Below are positions 1-10,131 of a stretch of DNA of 64,000 bases, in pieces. The notes beneath the pieces were generated by a model, which had not been told where the DNA came from, searched no databases, and worked only from the letters and a program-made list of their open reading frames with translations. Position 1 is the first letter of the stretch. Every line of letters begins with the position of its first letter. Origin of the DNA: Aphrocallistes beatrix (lineage: Eukaryota; Porifera; Hexactinellida; Sceptrulophora; Aphrocallistidae). The translations under genes were made by a program, and so were the position numbers. Location of the stretch: positions 2,542,001 to 2,606,000 of the forward strand of contig OY725489.1 of the NCBI GenBank assembly GCA_963281255.1, read 5' to 3'.

Positions 1-237
1 ACAAGAACGAGCAATAAATATTTGATATATTATTTGATTTCTTTCTTTTATACTTATCGGAATACAGTAGGTATCAAATTGATTATTTACAATTCCAATC
101 AAACAATATATTTATCTTATTTCGAAATAAAGGGTTTGAATTTCAATGGTAATACTTCAGAATAATATCAATTTTCAATCTTCTTTGGATTCTAACTGTA
201 GTTTAGATTTCAAACACAGTGGTATTTGGCTACCAAT

Positions 238-425
238 TACAGTCAGGGTCGCTTATTGTGAACCACCTGGGGACCAAAAATCAGTTCATAATAGAGATAC
301 TTCATATTAAGTGAACTTGACTCAATACAAATCCTATCTAAGAAAAGAAATTGGGACCAGGAGGTTAGTTCATAATAAACGAATGTTCATATTAAGCGGG
401 TTCATAATAAGCGACCCTGACTGTA
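238..425. mobile_element. pogo/Tigger-like MITE
   Basis: A 188-bp non-coding element whose first 20 bases (tacagtcagggtcgcttatt) are the exact reverse complement of its last 20. It begins and ends at TA, the target of mariner/pogo-type transposases. The same termini recur at 19417..19619, 58912..59087 and, as one end only, near 61317..61354, so this is a dispersed family. No ORF is present. The pogo/Tigger assignment comes from the style of the end sequence and the TA target; it is an inference. Confidence 0.75.
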
Positions 426-958
426 TATAATCAAAATTATATTGTTTGAAAGTTTCAATGGAATGACAATAATGTGGTATCTTGGTAAAGATTCAATTAC
501 AGTTGATGATTTATTACGTTATTTGCTTGACTACAATCATTTTTATGCAATCTGAAGAATGGATTTTATTCACTAAGTGTTTGAGTAAATCGTGTTAGCT
601 ATATTGCCCTTAGTTGGATAACTGTTGAAATATGAATTGTATGCTGGTATCAGACATTCTGATGTCTTTACATAATGAAGTAAAAATTATATAATTTATT
701 ATCAAATGAGGTATTGTATTTTCCACTTTCGATTAGCATACTAAATGAAGACCCCAAGAGGCAGACGCGTTATTGTGGATGTCTCACCACAACTATATTT
801 TAGAAGACCCGGACCCAATATAAGGGGGAGGATATTGCTAAGTATATCCTCTCTACTTTTGTGAGTGGCAACAGTTAAAATAGGATATTTATGTTATAAG
901 ATGATAAAGTAGTGATATTTTGTAGTTTTCACTTAGTTAAATATTTTATTTGTACTGT
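426..958. other. non-coding interval, nothing recognised
   Basis: AT-rich sequence without a convincing ORF, terminal repeat or RNA fold. The first 237 bases of the window are equally featureless. Confidence 0.4.
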
Positions 959-1272
959 TACAGTACACCCTCGCTAATCCGAACAGCTCTGTTCCAATGT
1001 TCGAAAAAATCGTTCGGATTAGTGAATTTGTTCCGATTAGTGAAATAACACTAATTCAATAGGGCATTAATTATAATAAATTTGCATTCTTAGAATATTA
1101 AGGATATTATTTCGCTATGATTGCCTATTTAACGAGGTTTCTCAATCTTAATGATAGATTTAAGTTTATAAACGTTTATTCAAATCATAGAGGCGAATAA
1201 AATTATATTTTGGGTGTTCGGATTAGCGAGGGTTCGGATTAGCGAGGTTCGGACTAGCGAGGGTGCACTGTA
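959..1272. mobile_element. pogo/Tigger-like MITE, second family
   Basis: A 314-bp element starting tacagtacaccctcgctaat and ending with the near-perfect inverse (gggtgcactgta), flanked by TA. The right end carries extra short copies of the 'cggattagcgagg' motif, so its terminus is partly repeated. A related copy in the opposite orientation lies at 46995..47280. No coding potential; probably moved in trans by a pogo/Tigger transposase that is not in this window. Confidence 0.75.
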
Positions 1273-1445
1273 CTTAAAAATTAATAAAATATAAGATTTC
1301 AATGAAAATTTCCAAAATAATGAAAAAACTTGTTATTTCCTTCGAAGAAAAAGTGATGAAAATATTTGTAAAACGATCTAAAAATGAAAGATACATGGGG
1401 ATAACCTTTATGAGAACGTTAAAAAGCAAAAATGCAAAACTTATA

Positions 1446-1883
1446 CACTGCCCTACCAAAAGTATTCGTACACCCCAATAATTCCCATACAAATTGTATA
1501 AATCGTATCTATTTTTGGAGTCAATAGTAATAAATCAGTAACAGTTTGACTAAATTTGGCTTAAAATTCATTTTCTATACACTCGATTTCCTCATTTTAT
1601 AGTATTTCAACTCAATTACTCTATTTAAAAGTTAAAATTTTTAACCCGTGATACCTAGTGCCACTAACGCCATCATAATAGTGGCATTAGTTATGGTATG
1701 TGGTACAGTGAAGTAAAAGTTCAAATATTTAAGGTTCGTAATTTGAATGTGAAGAAAACGAATTTAAAATAAATATTAGTGTATTTATTACAGATTAAAT
1801 ATTGTTGACTTCATAAATAGATTAGTTTTACAACTATTGGATTGAAAATTTGGAGGTGTACGAAAGCTTTTGGTAGGGGAGTG
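1446..1883. mobile_element. Tc1/mariner-like MITE
   Basis: The ends are inverted repeats (cactgccctaccaaaagtat at the left; tttggtaggggagtg at the right, with 'gtgtacgaaagc' inside it), flanked by TA on both sides. The motif 'aaaagtattcg' near the ends is shared with the Tc1-like MITEs at 23815..24292 and 27377..27854. Length is 438 bp and no ORF is present. Confidence 0.65.
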
Positions 1884-1929
1884 TATTTTTTAATTTTTTT
1901 TAAAAAATTCAGAATTTTCGTGCATTGGA

Positions 1930-2200
1930 TATCTTTAGGCGCCGAATCTCACACTGGTCAATTATAAGGTAGATAACACATCACTCGAAAAATCACCAAA
2001 TTCGTTTTCAATTTTTGGTTGCGTAATGATGACCTCATAACAGAATGGTGAGTCATCATTTTTGATGAGAATCGTACCATATTTTAAATATATTAATTCA
2101 CTTTATTTTGAGATAAGAATCAAAGCTAATATGTTATGTGTTAAGATGTATATTTTATTGAAATTTCTCAGTTTTGAATCTTTTAACCTGAATAATTATT
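1930..2200 (-). mobile_element. decayed HINE/Helitron-like fragment (family B body)
   Basis: Diverged but recognisable match, in reverse orientation, to the body of the elements at 37845..38434 and 15625..18812: a 'gataacac...cactcgaaaaatcaccaaatt' segment followed by 'tgatgac..cataacagaatggtgagtcatcat'. The 3' hairpin is not preserved. Confidence 0.45.
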
Positions 2201-2242
2201 GTTAGGTGTGACATTATCAACTTTGTGTCACTCATCACGATC

Positions 2243-4108
2243 TTAAGGATACCGCCCGTGAAAAATCCATAGGTTTGGCTTACAGCATATATCAAGAATA
2301 GAGATATATAAGATGTTAAGCGTGGGCAGGTAGTGCAATTATAAAATAGTGAGACATGCCAAACAGTTTTTGGTTCACATTTCTAGTTTTTGAGTTAGAG
2401 CGTCTCAAAGTCGGTTTTTTCCGTTTTTCCCTAGCACATCTTAATGGTAAACCCTCCTCCACTCTGTGATTTCTTTAAAGCACATGTTTGGATCAAATGC
2501 TTCGAAAATTTATTCATTGATAGTCTATCATATTTGCCACTTCATAGGACCAGAAGAAAGTTTAAATTAGAAAAATTGTAAATTTTATCGGGGTCCGAAT
2601 AAAAAGGGCCAAAAAACGGCGAAAAAAGCCCGATTTTCTTTGAAAATCGGCAATAAAATCACAAATTTATAAAATATCGAAAATCGAATGGTCCTGCGCT
2701 CATCGCCTAATGATATGGAACAACTCCTGAAATTTTCAAACCTCTATCTCATAGCAATTTTGAGTTAAAATTTTTAAAAGACGGTCAATTTTGGAATTTT
2801 GAAGTCCCGAGATATAGGGATTTGAAGTTTTGATGTTAAGAACGATGTAAAATGAGCTATTAACGAAAAATAAAAGTATCCATGGACATTTAATCGCATG
2901 TATACTAGTGAATTGGATGTATTCCAACAGATTTTGGTGAAAATAGCAAAATTATATACTGAAAATTCACAAATTACCTTGAGGCCTCTAACCCCGAATA
3001 TTTTGAACCAATTAGGGAATATAATTCATATTCCTAGCTGTACAAAGTATAATTCATCGGTTTAGAATGAATAAAGAACTTCTAAAAAGTATATTAGGAA
3101 GTCAGAGTAAGAGTCTACGACTTTTAGTTTTCAAGTTAGGATTTTCGAAAAATGCTACGTCATCACGTGATAAAAATTTGAAACTTAGCATTCCATTCCA
3201 TGTAGTACACTTATTATTTAAGAATCAGATATATACCGTCTTGAAAGGATATTAGGAATTGAGAGCTAAGAATTTGGGTGTATATTTCCCGAGATATGGA
3301 GCAATCTGTTTTTGGACCATAAATGGGGGGCTTTGACCGAATTTTAGAGATAAATGCTTTGAACTTACAAAATAATCATGTTGAGTGCTTCAAAATTTCT
3401 GTATACATTGCTAGTGACTATTGCATTGTTTTTTGAGGATAATAGTTACTTTTGGGAACTTATTTATTGACAAGATTCTCCATTTTCTAATATTCAAAGT
3501 TCTCCATAGCATTTGTATTACAATAAAATCGATGATAAGTGAAGAAATATTTACTTTTTGACAAAGAGATGTTTGAGGAACCTATATATTATCATATATA
3601 TCCTTTCATTTAAGATTATAATAGATTATATATCTTTAATAGTTTTTAAGCATTGACATCGAGCACTTTCGGGGCCATAGAGTGGTTTGATGTCCGAACT
3701 TTACCTACAATATACTATAACTTACGAACTAATGGTCGGATCTGAACAAATCTTTTAAAAAAATGTTCAGAATTCTTTTCTATACACAATAGCTAATATC
3801 ACAACGGCCATTTCTCGAGCATTTTAGAAATGAGGTCCCTCAGAAAGATATTTTTGATTGGATTTCAAGTGCCTCTTTTTCTAAATTCATCTGTTTTAAA
3901 GTATTTAAAGGGGCCAAAACCATTTTGTGGTTCATATACTAATTGAAAAAATATCAGATAAGTTAGAAAATAATTGATGAATGCGCCGCTAAACCACGAA
4001 TAACTTTCAGATTTTTAGTACGCCTGAGCTTTAGGTGCTCAGTTCTAGAATATCAAAATAAATACCGTCCAACAAGTACGATTAGTTTTTCGAGGGCGGT
4101 ATCCTTAA
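2243..4108 (-). mobile_element. TTAA-flanked 1.9-kb non-autonomous element, copy 1
   Basis: Bounded by TTAA on both sides with inverted termini 'ggataccgccc(t/g)cgaaaaa'. Two further copies lie at 10132..12031 and 16842..18791; this one is in the opposite orientation and is the most diverged. No ORF above about 60 codons looks real. TTAA target duplication is typical of piggyBac and Kolobok transposons, and relatives of both kinds of transposase occur in the window (18952..21352; 32850..35405; 47640..49641), so either could be the mobiliser. The interior is mostly unique and is not just inverted repeat. Confidence 0.75.
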
Positions 4109-4148
4109 GTGCCAATTATAGTCAATAGCCACCGATGTGTTAAGTTGC

Positions 4149-4371
4149 ACCATGGCTTACTATATATACGGCTAGCTAAGCAAAGAATTGCCAAAATAAT
4201 TTCCAGGCCATTGATTATATTCTGTTTGATCATGAATAATTGCAGATATCATTACAAATTCAAGTGTAAATAGGTTTTCACATACGACGGAAACATCTAG
4301 AATATTTTTGAGAATGATTTCTCACTAAATTTAACCACCATGACGCAGCAAAAAATAACATCCATATATGG
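4149..4371 (+). repeat. left terminal inverted arm of P-like element
   Basis: About 223 bp, near-identical in reverse complement to 9863..10086. Much longer than the 31-bp ends of the Drosophila P element, as is seen in several invertebrate P-like families. Confidence 0.8.
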
Positions 4372-4507
4372 TCATGTATTAATACAGTATATAGCACTAA
4401 GAACAAACATAGGAGTGAGTAGGAGCATCGTTTATAGATATGAGGAGTGATACATGAAAAGAATTAAACTGAAGATACTAATTATATAATATACTGTTGT
4501 AACACAC

Positions 4508-7058
4508 TTAGGTTTGACATTTACGTCGTTTGTTTGATTTGAAAGCAGTAACTTGGTCCTTACGCCGAGTTTCACAGACCTGGTTCCTTAAGTTATTAAA
4601 GTAGATGTTGGAAACGCTTTTGTTAACTGATTCTTTTGACTTTTCTGAGTGATCTACACAAGCAAAGCTAGAATCCCACTCAACTGTTGCTATACTGAGT
4701 AGTGTCTGTGCTAGAGATTTCCAAGGAAATCTGGAATTTCTAATTTCTTTTTCCGAAACTTCAAGTAAACAAAATGCACTCAATACATAGTGTTGTGATG
4801 AAGTACAGGGCAGAGTCAAACCACCTTGATTTAAGTTGCTAACATACTCCGACGAAATAAGATTGTTGTTCAAAGAGCTCAAACAGACAGGACAGTGGGT
4901 ATGTTCTGATAGCTTCAAAGATATATACCCTGAGATGTAAACGACTACTTGTTGAGAAGCATCAGTCAGCTGTAAATGATCGTAATCATTAATGAGCATG
5001 TTCCTTGCAAAGTCATAGATTGATGAATTAGAATGAGCTATAATTGATAAAGAAGTGATATCAATATTTCGTTTTAGGAGAGATTTTAACTTGATTATTG
5101 ACTCAGATCTGATCACCTCTTGCAAACTGACATAAAAGCGTCCACCACTCAGTTGCCGATAATGTGAAAACCTCCTCTCAAGTGGATCACTTTGCAAACG
5201 GCCAGTTAATACATAATCATAACCTTCTGTAAGTAAGTCAAGAGATAATTCAGAGATAGCATAGTTGGTCTGTATTAAGGCTTTGAAGGTTTGCTTAGAC
5301 AATCCAAATTTTCCAGAGTCCTGCCACGTCATTAGCCAATTACTGAATGAACAAAGGAATTCTGTTTTAGAGCATTTGAAACTAAAGCATTACCTTGACG
5401 AAAAGGGTGAAAGCGTTCCTTTGAATTTACAGAGAGCCACCAAATCCGAATTAGATTTAAAAATCCAGGAGTAACTTCCTCTTTAGGAAGGTATAAGCGA
5501 AGTGCACTTATAGTTGATTCGTGGAAAATAGCAAGAGCTAAGGAAACAGATTGCTTGTTATTTCCTGGATGAAGTACAGAGTAGTTGATCTTATTTGCAG
5601 CACGGAGGTGTGCAGATAAGCTTAAGTCTTTCTCGTGAATTGTATGAAAATGGGACCACCGTACAAATCCTGATTGAAATGAAATATTGATATTTACAGA
5701 GGAAAAGTGGAAGGATGGAATATCAAAAAATTTATTTGCTACTAGATTATTTCTGATGTTTTTGATCAAGTGGCAGGTATCAAAGAGAAGATAAATATAC
5801 TTATCAGGAAGGTAAGGGTTAATGATTTTGTAATCTTTGTCCGGAACTTTGTAATCCATTAAGAGACGAGTGTAAGCATTCACATTTGTTGAGTGGTTAT
5901 CTGAAACGATTGCTCTAATTCTGAACCGAGATTGTGTGAGTAATAACAAACATTTATCCAGATTCCCATAAACGATATCACCCGAGTTTTTAACTATAGG
6001 TACTGCTGAGATCACAAATGGGATCGACTTCTTGAGTGATACGACCATAAAGCATAATATACGTACTTGTGTACATTTCCAAATCAGGATTACAACCAAC
6101 CAATGTATGCCCACTAAATTGAACTTGAGATTGGAGATGCATTTCATCAAGTAAAATTGCAACATCATTGCCAATAAAGTTTGAGTCACGTAGAAATTGA
6201 AGGGCATGGCAGTTGTCTATAAAAGGGGATTTAAGCTTTCGAAGTAGTGAGTTGCTTGGGAGAGGAATGTATTTCTTAAGAAAACTATAAGCGGAATTAG
6301 AAGTATATCTAAGAGAAACGCAGAACCTGTGATGAGTACTTCGGTCTACCGCGAGGACTGAAATAACAAAGTTGAATTAGCTCCTTTATAACATCGACAT
6401 CATACTTTGAGTTAAAATTCCGACAATAACTTGGTAAATTCTCAAGAGCATCTAAATGTGTTAGCTTGTGGTCAGTAGAATTTTAGATATAACTAGGAAG
6501 AGGAATCTGTGAATTTTCAAAACTTAGTTTAACTTGGAAGTCTGTGTAGATAGTAATACATTCCTTTACACTAGCAAGCCCAGAGCGAATAACAAGATGG
6601 TAAGCAGTTACGAAACTGTCTTCTATGTGTAGTTTAAAACTGGAAAACTCAGGAGATTTTTCGAGGAAATCAACAACATCCTGAAATTTTTGAATTCTGT
6701 ACTTTTCCTCGTAGATGGAAATTTGATCTGGTTGTAAGGCGCGGACTTTCGGTGGTGGACGTGAATTAGTAGGGATAATAGCCTGACTAAGAGGAGTTGA
6801 AGGTGGATGGATAGTAGGAATTGGTTTGATATTGTAATTCAATCTTGTGAAATTCTGGGGAGTAAGTTTCAGGAATTTATCATCAAAATGAAGCGAGCAA
6901 ATGAAAGAATTTTTAGTTATAACAAAGTCTGCAGGTCTGTTGAGAAAACGCAATCATTTACCAGACAATTCTTTGTCCTGAGGAAACTTGTAGCAAGGGT
7001 TATTAGGTCCATCCTTATAGCCAGAGTTGCAACCAACAACAGAACATTTATTAGGCAT
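4508..7058 (-). pseudogene. THAP-domain P-element-type transposase, broken
   Basis: A DNA transposase of the P/THAP9 type. From ATG at 7058 the product starts MPNKCSVVGCNSGYKDG, a THAP zinc finger (C5, C10), continuing with a CYKFPQDKE segment and then ICSLHF (the C and H ligands). The THAP tryptophan codon is TGA (about 6960), giving an in-frame stop. Further segments are 6953..6483, 6207..5332 and 5332..4508. Motifs of the catalytic part are DNHSTNVNAY (first Asp), FDTCHLIKNIRNN (second Asp) and GRLQSDPLERRFSHYRQ (catalytic Glu region). The tail has paired cysteines (HCPVC). Frame changes lie between 6483 and 6207 and near 5332. It cannot make a full protein; introns could explain one of the junctions but not the internal stop. 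Confidence 0.85.
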
Positions 7059-7133
7059 CAATAATGTGATTTCTAATTGAGAATTGAATGCTAAATAGTA
7101 AATTCTGCATAAGATAAGCTATATAGTATAAAC

Positions 7134-9524
7134 TAGGGTTTGGAATCCGGATAGTAATATCCGGATACTATCCGGTTACCTAAACCATACAAATTATCCG
7201 CTATCCGGATATTAGCCTGACGGATATCCGGATTCATACAATTGATTCGTTTAAAATCGTTATAACAAATCTGATACAAATATAGATTCGTTGCTGTTGA
7301 CAAGCTTCAAGCATAATACCAATAACAATGATTGTTTTGCTATAACACATTTCTATACATACTACTCGACTATCTGTCTGATTCTATCAGCTACAAGATG
7401 ACTATAAGTATATTATCAAAATATTTCCTCCAATTATATTCTACATGTCCACAATTCAAGTAAAGAAATCTGAAGTTTGGCAACATTTTTCACGACAGGG
7501 CGATTTAGCAACATGCAATATATGTAATACACAAATTTGTTGTAAGGGCGGTTGTACTAGTGCTATGCGAAATCATTGCCGCTCGAAGCACAAAATTTGT
7601 TTTAATGAGTTCCCAGAAACTGCAAAGAAGAAATGTAATAATCAATCAGAAATTCTACAGTATACCAAGAAGGAGTCTTTAGCAGAAATTATCTCTAGAC
7701 TTACTGCGGAGGATGGATTTAGCTTCCATGGAATAGTAAGAAGTCAATTCATTAGGAGATCTTTGAATGAAAAAGGATATAGCCCACCTTTGTGCCCGAA
7801 AACTGCAGCAAGACTTGTCATTTCCTTCAGCAAAAGTATTAAAGAAAATTTGTCAAGACAAATATCAGGATTACTTCTCAAAGGAACAAGATTCAGTATT
7901 TCATTAGATGAGTATACTTCATGTCATAATCGCAGATTCATGAATATTAATTTGCATACCAAAGAATGTTTTTGGAATTTGGGTATGCAAAGGATATCAG
8001 GAAGTATGCCAGCTGAGAAAGTAGTTGAGATGGTTAGCCATAAACTTTTGGAATATGGTTTAGTTCTAAGCAAACATATTGTAGCAACTGTTAATGATGG
8101 AGCCTCAGTTATGGTTAAGTATGGTAAACTGATCGAACCAGAACAACAGCTTTGTTATGCACAAGGGATTCATTTAGCCGTTTGTGATTTTTTATATTCA
8201 CCTACCTCAAGCTTTATTGAAAAGATGCCCCTTGATGAAGAGGAATTCAGTGATGATGCCATTACTGATTTAGATGGCGGTATTGATTATAGTATTCCAC
8301 CTCCATTACTTAGAGAATGGATAGAGGAAGTAATTTCTAAGGTTCGGAGAATTGTGCGTCTCTTCAAAAGATCACCGGTTAAGAATTCAATCCTCCAGAA
8401 ATATGTGAGAGAAGAGAATGGCAAAGAGTTATCTCTCCTTCTTGATTGCAAAACTCGTTGGAACAGTCTGCTAGCAATGATAGATAGATTCATATCTCTT
8501 AAAAAACCTATAAGCAAAGCATTGATCGATATTGCAGCTACAGAGAAGATGGACTCAATTGATTGGGAGATTCTTGATCATATTTGTCGATGCCTAAAAC
8601 CAATTGAGATAGCTGTTTGTGCCTTAAGTCGTAGAGATGCAACTTTGCTCTCAGCTGAAGGGGTATACCGATTTTTGATGGATCAGTTTGATAAAAATTC
8701 GTCAATTTCATTCTGTCAAGATCTGAAATCGGCTGTAGAGAAGCGCTTTCTCGAACGAAGACAAAATAATATTGTGAATATATATCGTTTTCTTCTTAAC
8801 CCAAGTGGAATATCTGGAGTACAGACAAACAATTCCACCCTTGTCTCAACTATTAAGAGATTATTTTTGAGATTATTTCCTAGCGAATTTTCAGATACTG
8901 AATCGCAATTCATAAACGTTGAAGGGATATTCGAGGAGAGTAATGCTGGTCAAGAAGCTCCTTGTGAAATTGTACACAACTTCACAAGCCCAGGTCTCAT
9001 GCAACCTACTAACCTAATGCTGGTTGAACTTGAAAGTGCTATTCGCGAATCAACAACTACCACAAACGTCAAGATTCCCACTCAGACATTAGATCAAATT
9101 ATAAGTGATGAGTTGGATCTCTTCAGAAAGACTGGTACAAAGTCAAAAAATCTCACCTTTGTCTCGGAAGCTTTGGACACAATACCTCCAACTAGCATAG
9201 AGTCTGAAAGAGCGTTTTCGGCTGCTGGTCTCTTCATAACAAAAATACGATCTAGATTAGCTGATGATACTTTAGATAGTTTATGTTTCATCAGAAGTTA
9301 TTTCAAGAATCAAAAGAATTAGACTAATATATTACACATCATTACTTATTTTGTCATTCGTTTAGATTAATAATTAATGTTCGTTGAATTAGTCAATTAT
9401 CTTAGGTAATACATGTGAAAGACAGAGGTATTATTTGTAGGCGGATATCCGGATATCCGGATACTCTGATGAAAAAGTATTCGGTATCCGGATATTTGTG
9501 AAAGACGGATAATTCCAAACCCTA
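7134..9524 (+). mobile_element. hAT transposon, apparently complete
   Basis: Ends are the inverted repeat tagggtttggaat / attccaaaccctа-type termini, flanked by an exact 8-bp target duplication gtataaac (7126..7133 and 9525..9532). The sub-terminal DNA at both ends is built of repeated 'tatccggata' palindromes, probable transposase binding sites. Total length is 2391 bp with one intronless 625-codon transposase gene. It sits inside the P-like element at 4149..10086, upstream of that element's transposase, and is therefore younger than it. An intact frame, matching ends and exact target duplication suggest recent insertion. Confidence 0.92.
7445..9322 (+). CDS. hAT-family transposase
   Basis: A 625-residue single-exon protein that would cut and join the ends of its own element in the nucleus. 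Residues 9-50 form a BED zinc finger (aromatic W12, H14-F15, C24-x2-C27, H44-x4-H49). The RNase-H-like core shows SISLDEYTS (D155) and VNDGAS (D218), in the order and spacing expected for the first two catalytic acids. CYAQGIHLAV and the CKTRWNSL motif follow. The C-terminus (about 580-620) is the hAT dimerisation region with PPTSIESERAFSAAGL and a final LDSLCFIRSYF segment. The ATG at 7445 is the only sensible start. There are no internal stops and the length is usual for the family. No splice signals are needed. Confidence 0.93.
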   Translation: MSTIQVKKSEVWQHFSRQGDLATCNICNTQICCKGGCTSAMRNHCRSKHKICFNEFPETAKKKCNNQSEILQYTKKESLAEIISRLTAEDGFSFHGIVRSQFIRRSLNEKGYSPPLCPKTAARLVISFSKSIKENLSRQISGLLLKGTRFSISLDEYTSCHNRRFMNINLHTKECFWNLGMQRISGSMPAEKVVEMVSHKLLEYGLVLSKHIVATVNDGASVMVKYGKLIEPEQQLCYAQGIHLAVCDFLYSPTSSFIEKMPLDEEEFSDDAITDLDGGIDYSIPPPLLREWIEEVISKVRRIVRLFKRSPVKNSILQKYVREENGKELSLLLDCKTRWNSLLAMIDRFISLKKPISKALIDIAATEKMDSIDWEILDHICRCLKPIEIAVCALSRRDATLLSAEGVYRFLMDQFDKNSSISFCQDLKSAVEKRFLERRQNNIVNIYRFLLNPSGISGVQTNNSTLVSTIKRLFLRLFPSEFSDTESQFINVEGIFEESNAGQEAPCEIVHNFTSPGLMQPTNLMLVELESAIRESTTTTNVKIPTQTLDQIISDELDLFRKTGTKSKNLTFVSEALDTIPPTSIESERAFSAAGLFITKIRSRLADDTLDSLCFIRSYFKNQKN

Positions 9525-9862
9525 GTATAAACCCTAAATTTATAACATAAGTTGTGAGAACCTTTAACTAGGTTAGTCATGGGGTTGTACGGATAATATA
9601 TTATAGTAAAACGTAGAAAATAGGTTTCGAAATGTATTATGATTGTAAAAAGAATTTTATCTATTTATTCATTCATCAAATTCTTAAACTTGTGGTTTGA
9701 TATCAACAAAATATAGAGCTAAGTCATAACGATGTTGTGTGATCATAGAACGATTTTGATGAGTATTTAATAGCTTATATTAAGTAGAATGTTAATAGAT
9801 ATATATTTTCTTGTTAAATCGCAGGAAAAATTGAGCTAAATGCATCTAAAATTAGTACAATT

Positions 9863-10086
9863 ACCATATATGGATGTTATTTTTTGCTGCGTCATAGTGG
9901 TTAAATTTAGTGAGAAATCATTCTCAAAAATATTCTAGATGTTTCCGTCGTATGTGAAAAACTATTTACACTTGAATTTGTAATGATATCTGCAATTATT
10001 CATTATCAAACAGAATATAATCAAAGGCCTGGAAATTATTTTGGCAATTCTTTGCTTAGCTAGCCGTATATATAGTACGCCATGGT
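9863..10086 (-). repeat. right terminal inverted arm of P-like element
   Basis: Reverse-complement partner of 4149..4371; the two arms differ at only scattered positions. Confidence 0.8.
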
Positions 10087-10131
10087 TGTAAATGGTTATA
10101 CAGTGTGTCAGATAATTTTTCCACAAATTAA

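Larger units (their letters stand above)
4149..10086 (-). mobile_element. P-element-like (THAP) transposon carrying a nested hAT
   Basis: The outermost ~223 bp at each end (4149..4371 and 9863..10086) are inverted copies of each other, beginning accatggc and including a shared run around 'ctagctaagcaaag'. Between them lies a broken THAP-type transposase on the minus strand. The hAT element at 7134..9524 splits the space upstream of the gene. Removing the hAT and its extra target copy leaves about 3.5 kb, a normal P-element size. I could not find a matching 8-bp target duplication at the outer edges. The element is placed within 50 bp of two inverted TTAA elements. Confidence 0.8.
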
